Shown in pieces: positions 1-20,200 of a stretch of DNA of 64,000 bases. Origin of the DNA: Pseudorasbora parva (Eukaryota; Chordata; Actinopteri; Cypriniformes; Gobionidae). The stretch lies in NCBI RefSeq assembly GCF_024679245.1, contig NC_090173.1, positions 8,652,428 to 8,716,427 on the forward strand, given 5' to 3'. The translations under genes were made by a program, and so were the position numbers. The stretch's first letter is position 1; every line of letters begins with the position of its first letter. A model generated the notes under the pieces. It made no database searches and was not told the DNA's origin. It saw only the letters and a program-made list of their open reading frames with translations.

Positions 1-1211
1 CTTTACTTTAGCTTTATTAACCTCCTAGAGCTGTGTGGAGTATGTTATTTCACGGACAGTTGCACTTTTTTGGACTTCAAAACAAAAACGGCCATTCACT
101 GTCATTACATTACTTTTTAAATATAACTCTGAAAAAAGAAGGTCATATACAGCTAGAATGACTTGAGGGTTAGTAAATCATGGGCTCATTTTCATTTTTG
201 GGTGAACTAACCCTTTAATGCAGCACATTTTGTGTGTTATGTGTACACAAATTTGGGCACTGGTAAGGACCCTGGATCCCTGTACATAATTAGGACAGTT
301 CTCCAGTAGCGCTAACATTGAGTGACATGGCATCTAATGCACAGAATTGACACATGTTGCTATATTTAGTGGCACGGTATCATTTTGTTCAAACATTTTT
401 TTTATAAATCCAATAAGCAAATACACTGCATTGGTGTGCCTGGCCCTGTAATGACTTCTAGCAGCTGTATTTTAACTAAAAACCATTTGATAATTTTTTT
501 CTTGCAGATAGAAAAATGATTAACAACATAATACATTTAACTAGAAGAAATGACGTACCCCGTACAGCTAAGTTTGAGATCAGTAAGTGATGGACAGATG
601 CTGCACCTCTGCATTGGATCTTAAAAAAAAGGATGCTTAAACTTCTGCACCCCTCAGGGAAGAAGCTGTTTCAGACATTGTGTTTATTATCAAGTGTAAG
701 AAATGTTATAAAAAGAAGGAAAAAAATATTGTATGTAAAAAAGTCAAAGAAAGAAAAAAAAACTGAAAAAGAGAGGAAAATACAGATCATTATTAGCACA
801 AAGAGAGAAAATAGAAAATTACCACATTGCTATTTTTTTAAAATATATTGGTAATAATAGTCTGTGATGTGTCAAAAACTAAACATGACTCCAACTAGAT
901 AGGCAAAAGATTCACGATGTGACATCTATGCAAAAGCTTATATCTTTAGATGGTGAGCAAATATTTTAGCTCAATTTAAATGACAACGTATATATTATAC
1001 AGCACACTAGATTTAGTTCACTAGAGTGATCGAGAGGAACCGAACATCCAAGAACTCGGGTAAATATCCAGATTCTCAATCTTTTAACATACAGTTTTGT
1101 TGGCCAGTTAATTTGGCATTTTTCACATTCATTAAGAAAAACAGGCACAGCTTCTATTCTGTATTTCCAGTGACATTGTGAGTTGATCTTTGTCTTCATA
1201 ATCTCCTGAGA
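1..1211. other. 5' flank of the vwa7-like gene, AT-rich
   Basis: I see no gene here. Bases 168-219 carry a short terminus reading GGGTGAACTAACCCTTTAA, the same end motif as the foldback element at 61920-63583, so this is a solo repeat end. The rest is AT-rich with A-runs around 690-840. The short frame at 633-854 is a lysine-rich reading of that A-rich tract and has no family resemblance. The promoter of the gene starting at 1212 must lie here, but I could not identify a convincing TATA box. Confidence 0.6.
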
Positions 1212-8798
<7,587 letters not shown>

Positions 8799-8839
8799 TT
8801 ACATGCCAGTGTGCAAACCAGCATATTTGATACATGAGC

Positions 8840-8845
8840 ATTAAA
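8840..8845 (+). terminator. Probable polyadenylation signal of the vwa7-like gene
   Basis: ATTAAA lies 42 bases after the TAA stop and runs into an A-tract. It is the nearest plausible poly(A) signal, which would give a very short 3' UTR. Confidence 0.45.
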
Positions 8846-9054
8846 AAAAAACGTTTTCAAAACTCAGTGTTGCTTGCTGTTTATCTTTCCTCATTTATCT
8901 TTTTCCTTGTGATCAGCTGAATCATATTTTTATTTGCCACACAAAATCTGTTTAATTATCACTAAAGGCTACATTTATTTTGGTAACAGGAATTGTTTTT
9001 GCACTATATAGATTAGGAAAATGTAGCTCAGATATTGAACAGATATCTTTTCTA

Positions 9055-10585
9055 CAGGGAGTGCAGAATTATTAGGCAAATGAGTATTTTGACCACATCA
9101 TCCTCGTTATGCATGTTGTCTTACTCCAAGCTGTATAGGCTGGAAAGCCTCCTACCAATTAAGCATATTAGGTGATGTGCATCTCTGTAATGAGAAGGGG
9201 TGTGGTCTAATGACATCAACACCCTATATCAGGTGTGCATAATTATTAGGCAACTTCCTTTCCTTTGGCAAAATGGGTCAAAAGAAGGACTTGACTGGCT
9301 CAGAAAAGTCAAAAATAGTGAGATATATCGCAGAGGGATGCAGCAGTCTTAAAATAGCCAAGCTTCTGAAGCGTGATCATCGAACAATCAAGCGTTTCAT
9401 TCAAAATAGTCAACAGGGTTGCAAGAAGCGTGTAAAAAACCAAGGCGCAAAATAACTGCCCGTGAACTGAGAAAAGTCAAGCGTGCAGCTGCCAAGATGC
9501 CACTTGCCACCAGTTTGGCCATATTTCAGAGCTGCAACATCACTGGAGTGCCCAAAAGCACAAGGTGTGCAATACTCAGAGACATGGCCAAGGTAAGAAA
9601 GGCAGAAAGTCGACCACCACTGAACAAGACACACAAGCTGAAACGTCAAGACTGGGCCAAGAAATATCCCAAGACTGATTTTTCTAAGGTTTTATGGACT
9701 GATGAAATGAGAGCGAGTCTTGATGGGCCAGATGGATGGGCCCGTGGCTGGATTGGTAAAGGGCAGAGAGCTCCAGTCCGACTCAGACGCCAGCAAGGTG
9801 GAGGTGGAGTACTGGTTTGGGCTGGTATCATCAAAGATGAGCTTGTGGGGCCTTTTCGGGTTGAGGATGGAGTCAAGCTCAACTCCCAGTCCTACTGCCA
9901 GTTTCTGGAAGACACCTTCTTCAAGCAGTGGTACAGGAAGAAGTCTGCATCCTTCAAGAAAAACATGATTTTCATGCAGGACAATGCTCCATCACACGCG
10001 TCCAAGTACTCCACAGCGTGGCTGGCAAGAAAGGGTATAAAAGAAGAAAACCTTGTTCACCTGATCTGAACCCCATTGAGAACCTGTGGTCCATCATCAA
10101 ATGTGCGATTTACAAGGAGGGAAAACAGTACACCTCTCTGAACAGTGTCTGGGAGGCTGTGGTTGCTGCTGCACGCAATGTTGATGGTGAACAGATCAAA
10201 ACACTGACAGAATCCATGGATGGCAGGCTTTTGAGTGTCCTTGCAAAGAAAGGTGGCTATATTGGTCACTGATTTGTTTTTGTTTGGTTTTTGAATGTCA
10301 GAAATGTATATTTGTGAATGTTGAGATGTTATATTGGTTTCACTGGTAAAAATAAATAATTGAAATGGGTATAAATTTGTTTTTTGTTAAGTTGCCTAAT
10401 AATTATGCACAGTAATAGTCACCTGCACACACAGATATCCCCCTAAAATAGCTAAAACTAAAACTTCCAAAAATATTCAGCTTTGATATTAATGAGTTTT
10501 TTGTGTTCATTGAGAACATGGTTGTTGTTCAATAATAAAATTAATCCTCAAAAATACAACTTGCCTAATAATTCTGCACTTCCTG
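9055..10585 (+). mobile_element. Tc1-like transposon with frameshifted transposase (family C)
   Basis: Flanked by TA (9053-9054, 10586-10587), with matching ends CAGGGAGTGCAGAATTATTA and TAATAATTCTGCACTTCCTG, total 1,531 bp. The transposase starts at 9273 (MGQKKDLTG) and is spread over three frames: 9273-9455, 9419-10069 and 9928-10272. WTDEMR, FMQDNAPSH and [11 protein letters not shown] mark the three catalytic positions. Two frameshifts (near 9430 and 10045-10060) make it inactive. Internal subterminal repeats with GCCTAATAATTATGCAC occur at both ends. Confidence 0.92.
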
Positions 10586-11239
10586 TATTAATTTTTGAAT
10601 GCAAAAGGTATTGGTATTGACTAGGGAGCACGTCAAGGTCTGTTCAGAGCTACGCACTACGACTGACACAGATCAGGTATAACATTGTGACCACTAACAG
10701 GTGAAGTGAATAACACTGATCTCTTCATCACCTGTTAAGCCCAATTTATACTTCTGCGTCGAGTGTATGTCATAGGGGCTTATATATATATAATTTTGAT
10801 AAGGTACACAACAGCATTTTTATTTCTTAAATAATTCCAAAAGAGGGCGCTAATCTGTCTTCAATTTTTTTTTTTTTTTTTGAAGGCCTAGTCTCTATTT
10901 TAACCTAAAATACTGCAAATAATTTTTTTTTTTAAATAAAATGTTTTAAAAAATATATATTTTATAATTTTAAATGGCAAAAATAGACAATAATTATTGC
11001 ATAAATATTAAAAAATACCATCAAATCATCTCAAAATACAAAATTAAAAAGAAAAAATATTATTGAAGAAAAATAAATTGTATTGGTTTTACTGGGGTGG
11101 AGGAAGTTTAATTTTTAGGTGTCTGGTCACTTATGACCGGGAAGACAACCAATGTAACCCCAAAAATCATGCACTTTAACTGTCCAATTAAAAAACGGGA
11201 AGAGAAAAGATCAGTCTTTGCTTTCTCCAAAAATACTAC
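10586..11239. other. Intergenic, with a Tc1 end fragment and AT-rich DNA
   Basis: Bases about 10674-10738 (ATCAGGTATAACATTGTGACC) are a solo end of the family-G Tc1 element seen at 15722 and 39654. The remainder is AT-rich with A/T runs; I see no gene. Confidence 0.6.
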
Positions 11240-11927
11240 AAAGGTGCACTATGTAGTATTTTTGCAGTAAAATATCCCAAAACCACTAGGCCAGTGTTAT
11301 ATATTTTGTTCAGTTGAGTACCTACAATATCCCAGATGTTTCCAACTATTTGTAAATTGTGAGAAAATTTAAACTAAGGACCGGGACGTGTCAGCATAGC
11401 GTCTGAGGGAGTCGCCTGTCTATCGCGCTATATCTCCGCTACCCTCGGTTTTATTCTGCAGAAGCGCTTTACTCTTAGCAGTGTGAACATGTCACAGCAG
11501 CGCCGAGCGAACACACAGAGGAACGTCATAACATCATTTTAAACACACTTAAATGTATCTAATATGATAAACAGAGCTGCTTTACCTTATAATCATGACC
11601 GGAAAAAGCGGAAGTGCGCGCGGCCAGCGACTGTGTCCCGTCCCGTCATAATAAAAGTCCCAGTGCTCGCGAGCCGTGTGTTTGTTTAACAATCGCTCCA
11701 GCGGCCGTGCTCAGCTCCACAACACTCGCTCCTGCTCTGCTTTAGACTACAGTAACGTTAATAACCGCATCCATGAACGTGATTTCTGCCCGAGTCCTAT
11801 TTTCCACCGGCTGTGAGGTGAAGACCACATGTCCCAAGATGCTGCGCTCACACTTTGCGTCATCAAACTACGCCTTTGTTTAGAATAGGCGCCCTCCAGT
11901 GGACGGAAATATGCATAGTGCACCTTT
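11240..11927. repeat. Non-autonomous TIR element (MITE-like)
   Basis: Perfect short inverted ends AAAGGTGCACTATG at 11240 and CATAGTGCACCTTT ending at 11927. The 690-bp interior is GC-richer than its surroundings and contains no transposase frame. The frame on the minus strand at 11747-12007 is unsupported. Confidence 0.65.
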
Positions 11928-12039
11928 AACAGAGAGATACCAGGCTTGGACAAGGCTATACGTTTCCATGAATACGTAAGTAAAAAAATAACGAAGATGG
12001 TGGGCAAACGCTCTCTCGTTCGCTTGTTCGACCATGGCT

Positions 12040-13640
12040 CAAGACTAGTATGGAATTACCTTTGTCTCAATAAAACTGAATGAAACATTTTCAGAAACTA
12101 TCTTCAATTATAATTTGACTAGTAATAAATTATTTGCAGATATCTACATTAGGGGTGTGCATTGGCACTTCCTTCACGATTCGATTCGATTACGATTCAC
12201 CAGGTAACGATTTCGATTCAATTCGATTCTACGATGCATTGTGATGCATCAAAATTCTGCACACAAAGCTAATTTTTCATCAGTCATGAGGCAATACAAG
12301 CAGATATTGAACAACAGATTGTATTGGCTGCTATGTGTCTCCTGTATCTTTGACATAAAAGTTATTAAATAAAATTAAATAAAATGCAATTAACCCTTAA
12401 ATGCATGACTGTTTCACCAAACATTCTTACATATTCAGGTCGTTAGCGACCCAGATCTATATTTAACATGGATAGACATCTACCTGTCGTGATAATATAT
12501 AAAACTCCTGATTTTAGAGTAACAGCTACAGAAGAATAAAATAAAACCTATTTCATTACCTTTTGGAGCTTGGAAGGATTCAGTTTGAGCAGATGTTTAA
12601 CACCATCATCATCTGTCCTCGTCAGAGCTCGTTTACCAGTATATTCAGCATCTGCTCATATTCGCCATCTCCAGCATATTCTCCAAACTCGTTTTCAACG
12701 TCTTCAAAATCAATATTTTGATCTCTGACAGCTTCTTGACCACATCCATCATCAAGAGACAGTGACACTAACATATGATTGTGTTTAGTACTTGCTCTCT
12801 GCAGTAAATCACTGAGCCATTTCAAGTTTTGCAGATTATTGTTTCGTTTTCTGTCAGAGGTAACTATGAGTGAAACGTCACTTCATCATTGGGTATCAGA
12901 CATTGCCACCTTGTGGAATAAAGGTGAATTGCGCCGTATTTCGTCATTATAGATTAATTTATTATTGTGCAAAAAATATATAAGTACAATCCTACACACC
13001 TCGGGTCGTTAGCGCGTTTTTAATAACCCGTCTATCGCGGTCATCTCCCTCCGCCTCAGCCATCTTCCTTGTTGTTGTTGTTATTCTCCCGGAACCGGAA
13101 GTATTTGAAACTTCACAACTTTATCGTCCGCCAGAAAATAAACAGTGACATAATCGATTATGGCACTTTGCCGCATCGATGCTGAATCGTTCATGCCCCG
13201 CATCGCGATGCATCGCCGAATCGATTATTGTTGACACCCCCAATCTACATATGTATTTTAGATATCTTTAAAATTGATGAATTAAAGATATCTTAAATAT
13301 GATTATGACTAGTTAAAAACCTGTTAGAGATATCTCTAATTATAATTTTTACTTGTAATAATTCAGTTAGAGATATCTCCAATTTAATTATGACTAGTAC
13401 AATCTATTAGTCAAAACTCATTTGAAGATATCTGAAAATATTTTCCAATGGAAGTCAATGGAAGAATATGACTAGTCAAAATAGCATTATAGATATCTTG
13501 AATGTATATTATGACTAGTCAAATTAACATTGTAGATATCTTAATTGCAATAACGACTAGTCAAAATTGCAGAGGAGATATCTGGAACTGGAATTATGAC
13601 TAGTCAAAACTGATTTATGACTAGTATGCGAAGGTGTATT
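12040..13640. repeat. Degenerate tandem repeat (GATATC / GACTAGTC) split by the hAT element
   Basis: Outside the hAT insertion, 12040-12149 and 13243-13640 repeat an alternating pattern of AGATATCT and ATGACTAGTCAAAA with spacing of about 50-60 bases. The pattern continues on both sides of the insertion, so the hAT element entered a pre-existing array. Confidence 0.7.
12150..13242. mobile_element. hAT-type non-autonomous element with 8-bp target duplication
   Basis: Ends TAGGGGTGT and ACACCCCCA are inverted matches. The element is flanked by an exact 8-bp duplication ATCTACAT (12142-12149 and 13243-13250), diagnostic of hAT superfamily insertion. The 1,093-bp interior has palindromic subterminal blocks rich in CGATTCGAT and GCATCG. 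It also has two GTCGTTAGCG blocks (near 12441 and 13014) that may bound a further nested insertion. A short acidic minus-strand frame (12622-12825) has no recognisable function. Confidence 0.85.
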
Positions 13641-14330
13641 TAATGCTAAAACGGCTTGCCATACAGGCCTCAAATGCTGATAGGCCGTCACTCTAAATAC
13701 AGGGGAGGGAACTTGCTCACCCTGCTACACATGCAACACCTCTGCTGTCTGTCATAATATTCTAACTGACTGCTTTGCCTCAGAAAAGAGGAAACTTTGG
13801 AAGTGTTTCGATTCCCTCCACCACTTGTAGCATTTTTTTAAAATTAACAAGTGAATTCAGCTGACTGAGTTCATGAGTGGAATAAAACAAAAATAAGGCA
13901 GAACTTTTACTTTCCACCTCTGCACAGCGCTTTAGAAGGCGTTTGTGTTCACCTGTACTGTGCTTTCCTCGCCGTTAGGTGGCGCTTGTGTTCAGTGGTG
14001 GAGTTTCTGTATGGGTCGCTGTCCTGTGTTTTCTGTCCTGTACGCTAGGTGGCGCTGCTGTGACGGACGGGTGGACCATATTAAGACACACGGGATGGAT
14101 TGTCCATATTAAGACAAAGACCATATTAAGACAATGGCGAAACATTCTCGGATAATCACTGTGTACATTCTGTCGCAACTTCTGTTTGCTGAGAGGCATG
14201 CTGTCCTAAATCACGGTCACGAGTGTTTACACAGGGCACAACCATGTTTAACTCACATTTAAAGAATTGTAGAAGAATACACCTCAATAAGAGAAGTGAA
14301 AGTGAAAATGAGCCTGCAAATGAGGACAAT

Positions 14331-14370
<40 letters not shown>

Positions 14371-15721
14371 CAATGAGGTTATTGTAGAGGTTAAAGTTTA
14401 AATCAGTGATTTGATGTTCACAGGTAAAGGATCATCACGTCCCTCATCTAACGGGGTTAAAATGTCATTCTGTGAAAAAACCCAGAAGACTAAAACAACT
14501 AAAGTAGTCTTTTAGACAACCAGATGTTCACTTACAAAACTAACCATGATCTTTTCCTCCATAATGCCATTATTATGTAAATTTTTAAGCAGTAAAACTG
14601 TAACATGCCTATTTAAAAAAATATTTATTTTTTTATTTTTTATTAACAACGATTATGAATTTATTAATTAAAATGACGTTTCTGAATTGTATTTAATAAA
14701 ATATTTCAGTTTTTTAAATAAACAGTATAATTCTGAATTATATTAGAATAGTTCATTTTAAATAACGCAATAGATAAAAAATAGCCATTTTATTTATTAA
14801 AATAATGTTTTATTAAAATAACAGAACAATTCTGAATGATATTTATTAATATACTAGTTTATTAATTAAAACAAAGTTCCTATATTTATTTAAAATAATA
14901 TTTTATTTAAAATACAGACAATAAAAGTCAAATCGTCAAGTTGAAACTGAAAAGGTAAATTGAAGAGGAAACGGTGGCACGACTACAGCCGCTTTAAAAC
15001 GAATACAAATAACTTAAAATGTTGTGAAAGAAAATGTTGTGGTAACGTTAAGACTAGGCGATCTTCAGGACAAACAGCATTATTAAAGTCTTTCTTAATG
15101 TTGTCAAACATTTTCTCAAAAGTCTTTCTCAAAACATAACATTGCACATGTCACACGTGTGTATTATTGTCCAGTTCAGCGTGTGTGTTGTCTTGCCTTT
15201 GACTCGTTTGAAGGGTTTTGCGTAAGAGGCTCATTTGAGGTCATCGGTCGTATCTGCTCCCATCATTCAGAAAGTCTTTATTTCTGCTGTTGACCCTCGG
15301 TCGTCGGTCAGAAAAATAGCCGGCTGAACGAACAGGAAAAACGATCTCAATTTACCTCAGATTATAAACCCAACAGTTTTCACACCGCGTTTAACTCCAG
15401 GTTATCATTGCTCTACTCATTTGATGAACTTTAACACTTGTAATTTAGAAGAGGTGTTAGCAGCGCTTTTACCCAGACTTATGAAACCTGCTCCGGAGGA
15501 TTAGCACGCCTTTTGTGGGTTGCGTATCAAATATTGACACCGCAAAATAATGCGCACTATATATTCCTAAACCCTGGGTTAAAGGTACAGTGTGTAGTAT
15601 TCATGAGGATCTATTGACAGAAATGTAATATAATATGCATAACTTTGTCCCCGTCCACACAAAGCCAGAGCTTTCCCTATCCGTAACAAAAACATCTTTT
15701 AAAAACAGACTTCAGTTTTTA
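13641..15721. other. Intergenic DNA without a visible gene
   Basis: Contains a (GT)n run at 14335-14367, a very AT-rich block of diverged short repeats at 14600-14930, and a repeat end AAAGGTACAGTGTGTAGTAT at 15582-15601. I see no exon. The small frames here (for example 13975-14199 minus) lack family features. Confidence 0.6.
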
Positions 15722-16496
15722 CACCGATCAGGCATAACATGATGATCGGACTTGTTTGTTCAGCTCATCCCACAGATGCTCGATTAGATTGAAATCTGGA
15801 GACTTTGGAGGCCAAGTCAACGCCTCAAACCATTCCTGAAGCATTTGTGCTTTGTGTCAGGAGCATTATCTGCTGGAAGAGCCACAGCCACCAGAATACC
15901 GTTTCCATGAAAGGCTGAACATGGTCTCAACAATGCTTAGGTAGGTGGAGCGTGTCAAAGTAACATCCACATGGATGGAGGACCCAAGGTTTCCCAGCAG
16001 AACATTGGCCAAAGCATCACACTGCCTCTGCCGGCTCGCCTTCTTCCCATAGTGCATCCTGGGGCCATGTGTTCCCTCAGGTAATTGACACACACTCACC
16101 TGGCCATCCACAACAAACTGAGATGCTCTGTGTATTCTGACACCTTTCTATCAGAACCAGCATTAACTTCTGGAGCAGTTTGAGCTCCAGTAGCTCGTCT
16201 GTTTGATCGGACCACACGGGCCAGCCTTCGCTCCCCACGTGCATCAATGAGCCTTGGCCGCCCATGACCCTGTGGCCGGTTCTCCACTGTTCCTCTTGGA
16301 GCACTTTTGATAGACACTGACCACTGCAGACCGGGAACAGCCCACAAGAGCTGCAGTTTTGGAGATGCTCTGACCCAGTCGTCTAGCCGTCACAATCTGG
16401 CCCTTATCAAACTCACTCTAATCCTTACGCTCGCCCATTTTTCCTGCTTCTAACAGGTGCTGTGATGGAGATAATCAGTATTCATCACTTCAGTGA
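15722..16496 (-). mobile_element. Truncated Tc1-like remnant (family G)
   Basis: One end is CACCGATCAGGCATAACATG at 15722 after TA. Minus-strand fragments of a transposase follow in broken frames: a C-terminal-side piece at 15866-16111 and an N-terminal-side piece at 16077-16347. Sequence upstream of 16440 matches the N-terminal transposase piece at 39654-39967 in the opposite orientation. The other terminus is lost near the (GT)n at 16499. Inactive. Confidence 0.75.

Positions 16497-16498
<2 letters not shown>

Positions 16499-16567
<69 letters not shown>
16499..16567. repeat. (GT)n microsatellite
   Basis: About 68 bp of pure TG/GT abutting the truncated Tc1 remnant. Confidence 0.95.
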
Positions 16568-16573
<6 letters not shown>

Positions 16574-16951
16574 ATATAAGAGTAATCTGTGCACATCATT
16601 ATTCATGTGCCCTTGTAAACTTGAATCAGAAAAACCTCTCCCTCTTACAGCCCATCTCTTCTCTGGTGATGTGGGCGGAGCCACCTGTCACTCACATGAG
16701 ATCCACCAATAGCAAACCACCATTATTCAATCAGACAAAATCAAGCCCCGCCCTACTTTTGTTTTTATTCCTGAAGCCGTATCACTCAGATTTACAGCAT
16801 ATAGTGAAGAAAAGCTGATCACAACTTCAATTTCACGCAGACTTTAATAATAATTGACACGATAAACAATATCTGAAGGTAACCTGTCAATCATAACCTG
16901 CACCATAATACTATAAAAGCAAAGAGATTAAAGCAGCTCATGAAGCAACAC

Positions 16952-16957
16952 TTTATT
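16952..16957 (-). terminator. slc25a38: Probable poly(A) signal of slc25a38
   Basis: TTTATT on the plus strand (AATAAA on the transcribed strand) lies about 310 bases past the slc25a38 stop. It suggests a 3' UTR of about 330 nt. Confidence 0.55.
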
Positions 16958-17267
16958 AGAGCAGAACATAAGCAGCGTAGTTAACTCAAAATCAGACAAG
17001 ACAAGCTGAGCTGACATATTAAAGTGCATTTCAAAGCCCTATGTGTGTGTTCAAGATGCTCTTCAGTTCACCGTGATAGAGAATCAAAGCCGTTTGCCGA
17101 ACCACGATGATCACGGTCAGCAAGACAAACGGCTCATTTCTCTCGCCGAGTTCCCCGACCCGGGGATCGAGGATCTCAGAGTCAAACACTAAAACATCAG
17201 CCGGCCCGTGAGCCTCAGATGTCCCGTGTGAAGATCTCGTTCAGTGTGTGATGTGGTTCGATCGCTC

Positions 17268-20200
17268 TCAGGATTTGAGGCCCATCTGAGCCATCAGCTG
17301 CTCGTACACAGTCCAGGCCATCGCCGCCATCATGGTCCTCCTCAGAGAGCGAGGAACCGCGCCACGGAAAAACCCCACCAGCCCCTGATTCTGACACACA
17401 GACAGACCAGACATCTTAGGATTCAGTTTTTCACACTAGTTTTTATTTGGATATTTTTGTTGCATATGTTTGTCGTTTTAATTCCTGTATATACCCGAAT
17501 ATAAGACGACCCCCATTTTTTTTTGTGGAAAAAAATCAGCAATATGATTTTATAAAATTCAACAGAAAATTATTTTATTTGAAAATTCTACTGATAATTC
17601 ATTGGGGAAAAAAACATTTTAACCCCATTCATTATTATACATGGCTCGACATTAAGCATGTTCATGTGCTTGTCCATCGGATAAGTAAATCGGTCATTCA
17701 CTTGTCCGAGTAAAAAATGTGCTTGTCCAGAAAAAAGTTATATTTTTATTTTTTTGTGTTGTAAATATCATTTATTCTGAAGCTATTTTCTCACCAGTGT
17801 TTAATTAGCTTTGGCATATTTAAATCTGCCTATTTGTGATATGTTTACAGGGGCATTTCCCTCCTTAATCTTTTTAGAAAGTATGTTTAAACATGAAACT
17901 AAACCACCAGTAGGTGGCAGCAGTTGAGTCTTACTGAGTGAGTCAGTGAGTCATTAATTCAAACGATTCATTCAAATGGCTGATTCATTCAAGAATGAGG
18001 AAGCCGTTTACGAACAGGTTATTGAATCTTTTATTCAACCGATTCATTCAAACACTGAATCATTCAGTAACACACACTGTTGCTGTGAGACGCGTTATGG
18101 TTCTGCTGTTTGGAACTTTGTTGCTTAGAATCTTTTTTTTGGAACTTTTTTCGCTGAACACTCAACACTGCATCTAAAATGTACAGTATTGTTCAAAATA
18201 ATAGCAGTACAATGTGACTAACCAGAATAATCAAGGTTTTTAGTATATTTTTTATTGCTACGTGGCAAACAAGTTACCAGTAGGTTCAGTAGATTCTCAG
18301 AAAACAAATGAGACCCAGCATTCATGATATGCACGCTCTTAAGGCTGTGCAATTGGGCAATTAGTTGAAAGGGGTGTGTTCAAAAAAATAGCAGTGTCTA
18401 CCTTTGACTGTACAAACTCAAAACTATTTTGTACAAACATTTTTTTTTCATTTAGCAATCCTGTGAATCACTAAACTAATATTTAGTTGTATGACCACAG
18501 TTTTTTAAAACTGCTTGACATCTGTGTGGCATGGAGTCAACCAACTTGTGGCACCTCTCAGCTGTTATTCCACTCCATGATTCTTTAACAACATTCCACA
18601 ATTCATTCACATTTCTTGGTTTTGCTTCAGAAACAGCATTTTTGATATCACCCCACAAGTTCTCAATTGGATTAAGGTCTGGAGATTGGGCTGGCCACTC
18701 CATAACATTAATTTTGATGGTTTGGAACCAAGACTTTGCCCGTTTACTAGTGTGTTTTGGGTCATTGTCTTGTTGAAACAACCGTTTCAAGGGCATGTCC
18801 TCTTCAGCATAGGGCAACATGACCTCTTCAAGTATTTTAACATATGCAAACTGATCCATGATCCCTGGTATGCGATAAATAGGCCCAACACCATAGTAGG
18901 AGAAACATGCCCATATCATGATGCTTGCACCTCCATGCTTCACTGTCTTCACTGTGTACTGTGGCTTGAATTCAGAGTTTGGGGGTCGTCTCACAAACTG
19001 CCTGTGGCCCTTGGACCCAAAAAGAACAATTTTACTCTCATCAGTCCACAAAATGTTCCTCCATTTCTCTTTAGGCCAGTTGATGTGTTCTTTGGCAAAT
19101 TGTAACCTCTTCTGCACATGCCTTTTTTTAACAGAGGGACTTTGCGGGGGATTCTTGAAAATAGATTAGCTTCACACAGACGTCTTCTAACTGTCACAGT
19201 ACTTACAGGTAACTCCAGACTGTCTTTGATCATCCTGGAGATGATCATTGGCTGAGCCTTTGCCATTCTGGTTATTCTTCTATCCATTTTGATGGTTGTC
19301 TTCCGTTTTCTTCCACGTCTCTCTGGTTTTGCTCTCCATTTTAAGGCATTGGAGATCATTTTAGCTGAACAGCCTATCATTTTTTGCACCTCTTTATAGG
19401 TTTTCCCCTCTCTAATCAACTTTTTAATCAAAGTACGCTGTTCTTCTGAACAATGTCTTGAACGACCCATTTTCCTCAGCTTTCAAATGCATGTTCAACA
19501 AGTGTTGGCTTCATCCTTAAATAGGGGCCACCTGATTCACACCTGTTTCTTCACAAAATTGATGACCTCAGTGATTGAATGCCACACTGCTATTTTTTTG
19601 AACACACCCCTTTCAGCTAATTCAACTAATTGCCCAATTGCACAGCCTTAAGAGCGTGCATATCATGAATGCTGGGTCTCATTTGTTTTCTGAGAATCTA
19701 CTGAACCTACTGGTAACTTGTTTGCCACGTAGCAATAAAAAAATATACGAAAAACCTTGATTATTCTGGTTAGTCACATTGTACTGCTATTATTTTGAAC
19801 AAGACTGTAAGTGGCTTAATGTTAATTTGTTTATGGAGCTGTCATATGAAATCAGTGTCATTTTCAGTCATGATGGTATTCAGGAAAACACTCTTTTGGT
19901 TGAGTGATGTTTGTATCATATGTTGTAAATATAAAAACCTCACATTTTGAATGCTTAGCTCAGTTTCTCAGTGTGAGCGGCACTCGTGTTGTGATTTCTC
20001 CTCGAGAGGCTGCGCGAGCGTCAACAGCACATACTTGTTATGGTCGGTTCATTATATTTTTATCAACTATAATAGATATGTGATTTTGTCTATATTGCCA
20101 ATATAAGACAACCCCATTTTTCAGCCTATTTTTAGAACACAAACCTCGTCTTATATTTGGGTATATACGGTAGCTTTTATTTATTTTTAAACAATATATT

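Larger units (their letters stand above)
17487..20170. repeat. TIR element in the last slc25a38 intron, hosting a nested Tc1
   Basis: The ends GTATATACCCGAATATAAGA (left) and TATATTTGGGTATATAC (right) are inverted matches. Between them about 1.06 kb of non-coding sequence is interrupted by the 1.62-kb Tc1 copy at 18184-19807. The CGTCTTATA end motif marks a non-autonomous DNA transposon; no transposase frame of its own remains. Confidence 0.65.

Noticed and set aside
633..854. 73-codon lysine-rich frame
   Set aside because: A-rich low-complexity DNA without family resemblance or splice context.
12622..12825. Acidic 67-codon minus-strand frame in the hAT element
   Set aside because: I could not match it to a transposase or host protein, and it lies in a non-autonomous element with no partner exons.
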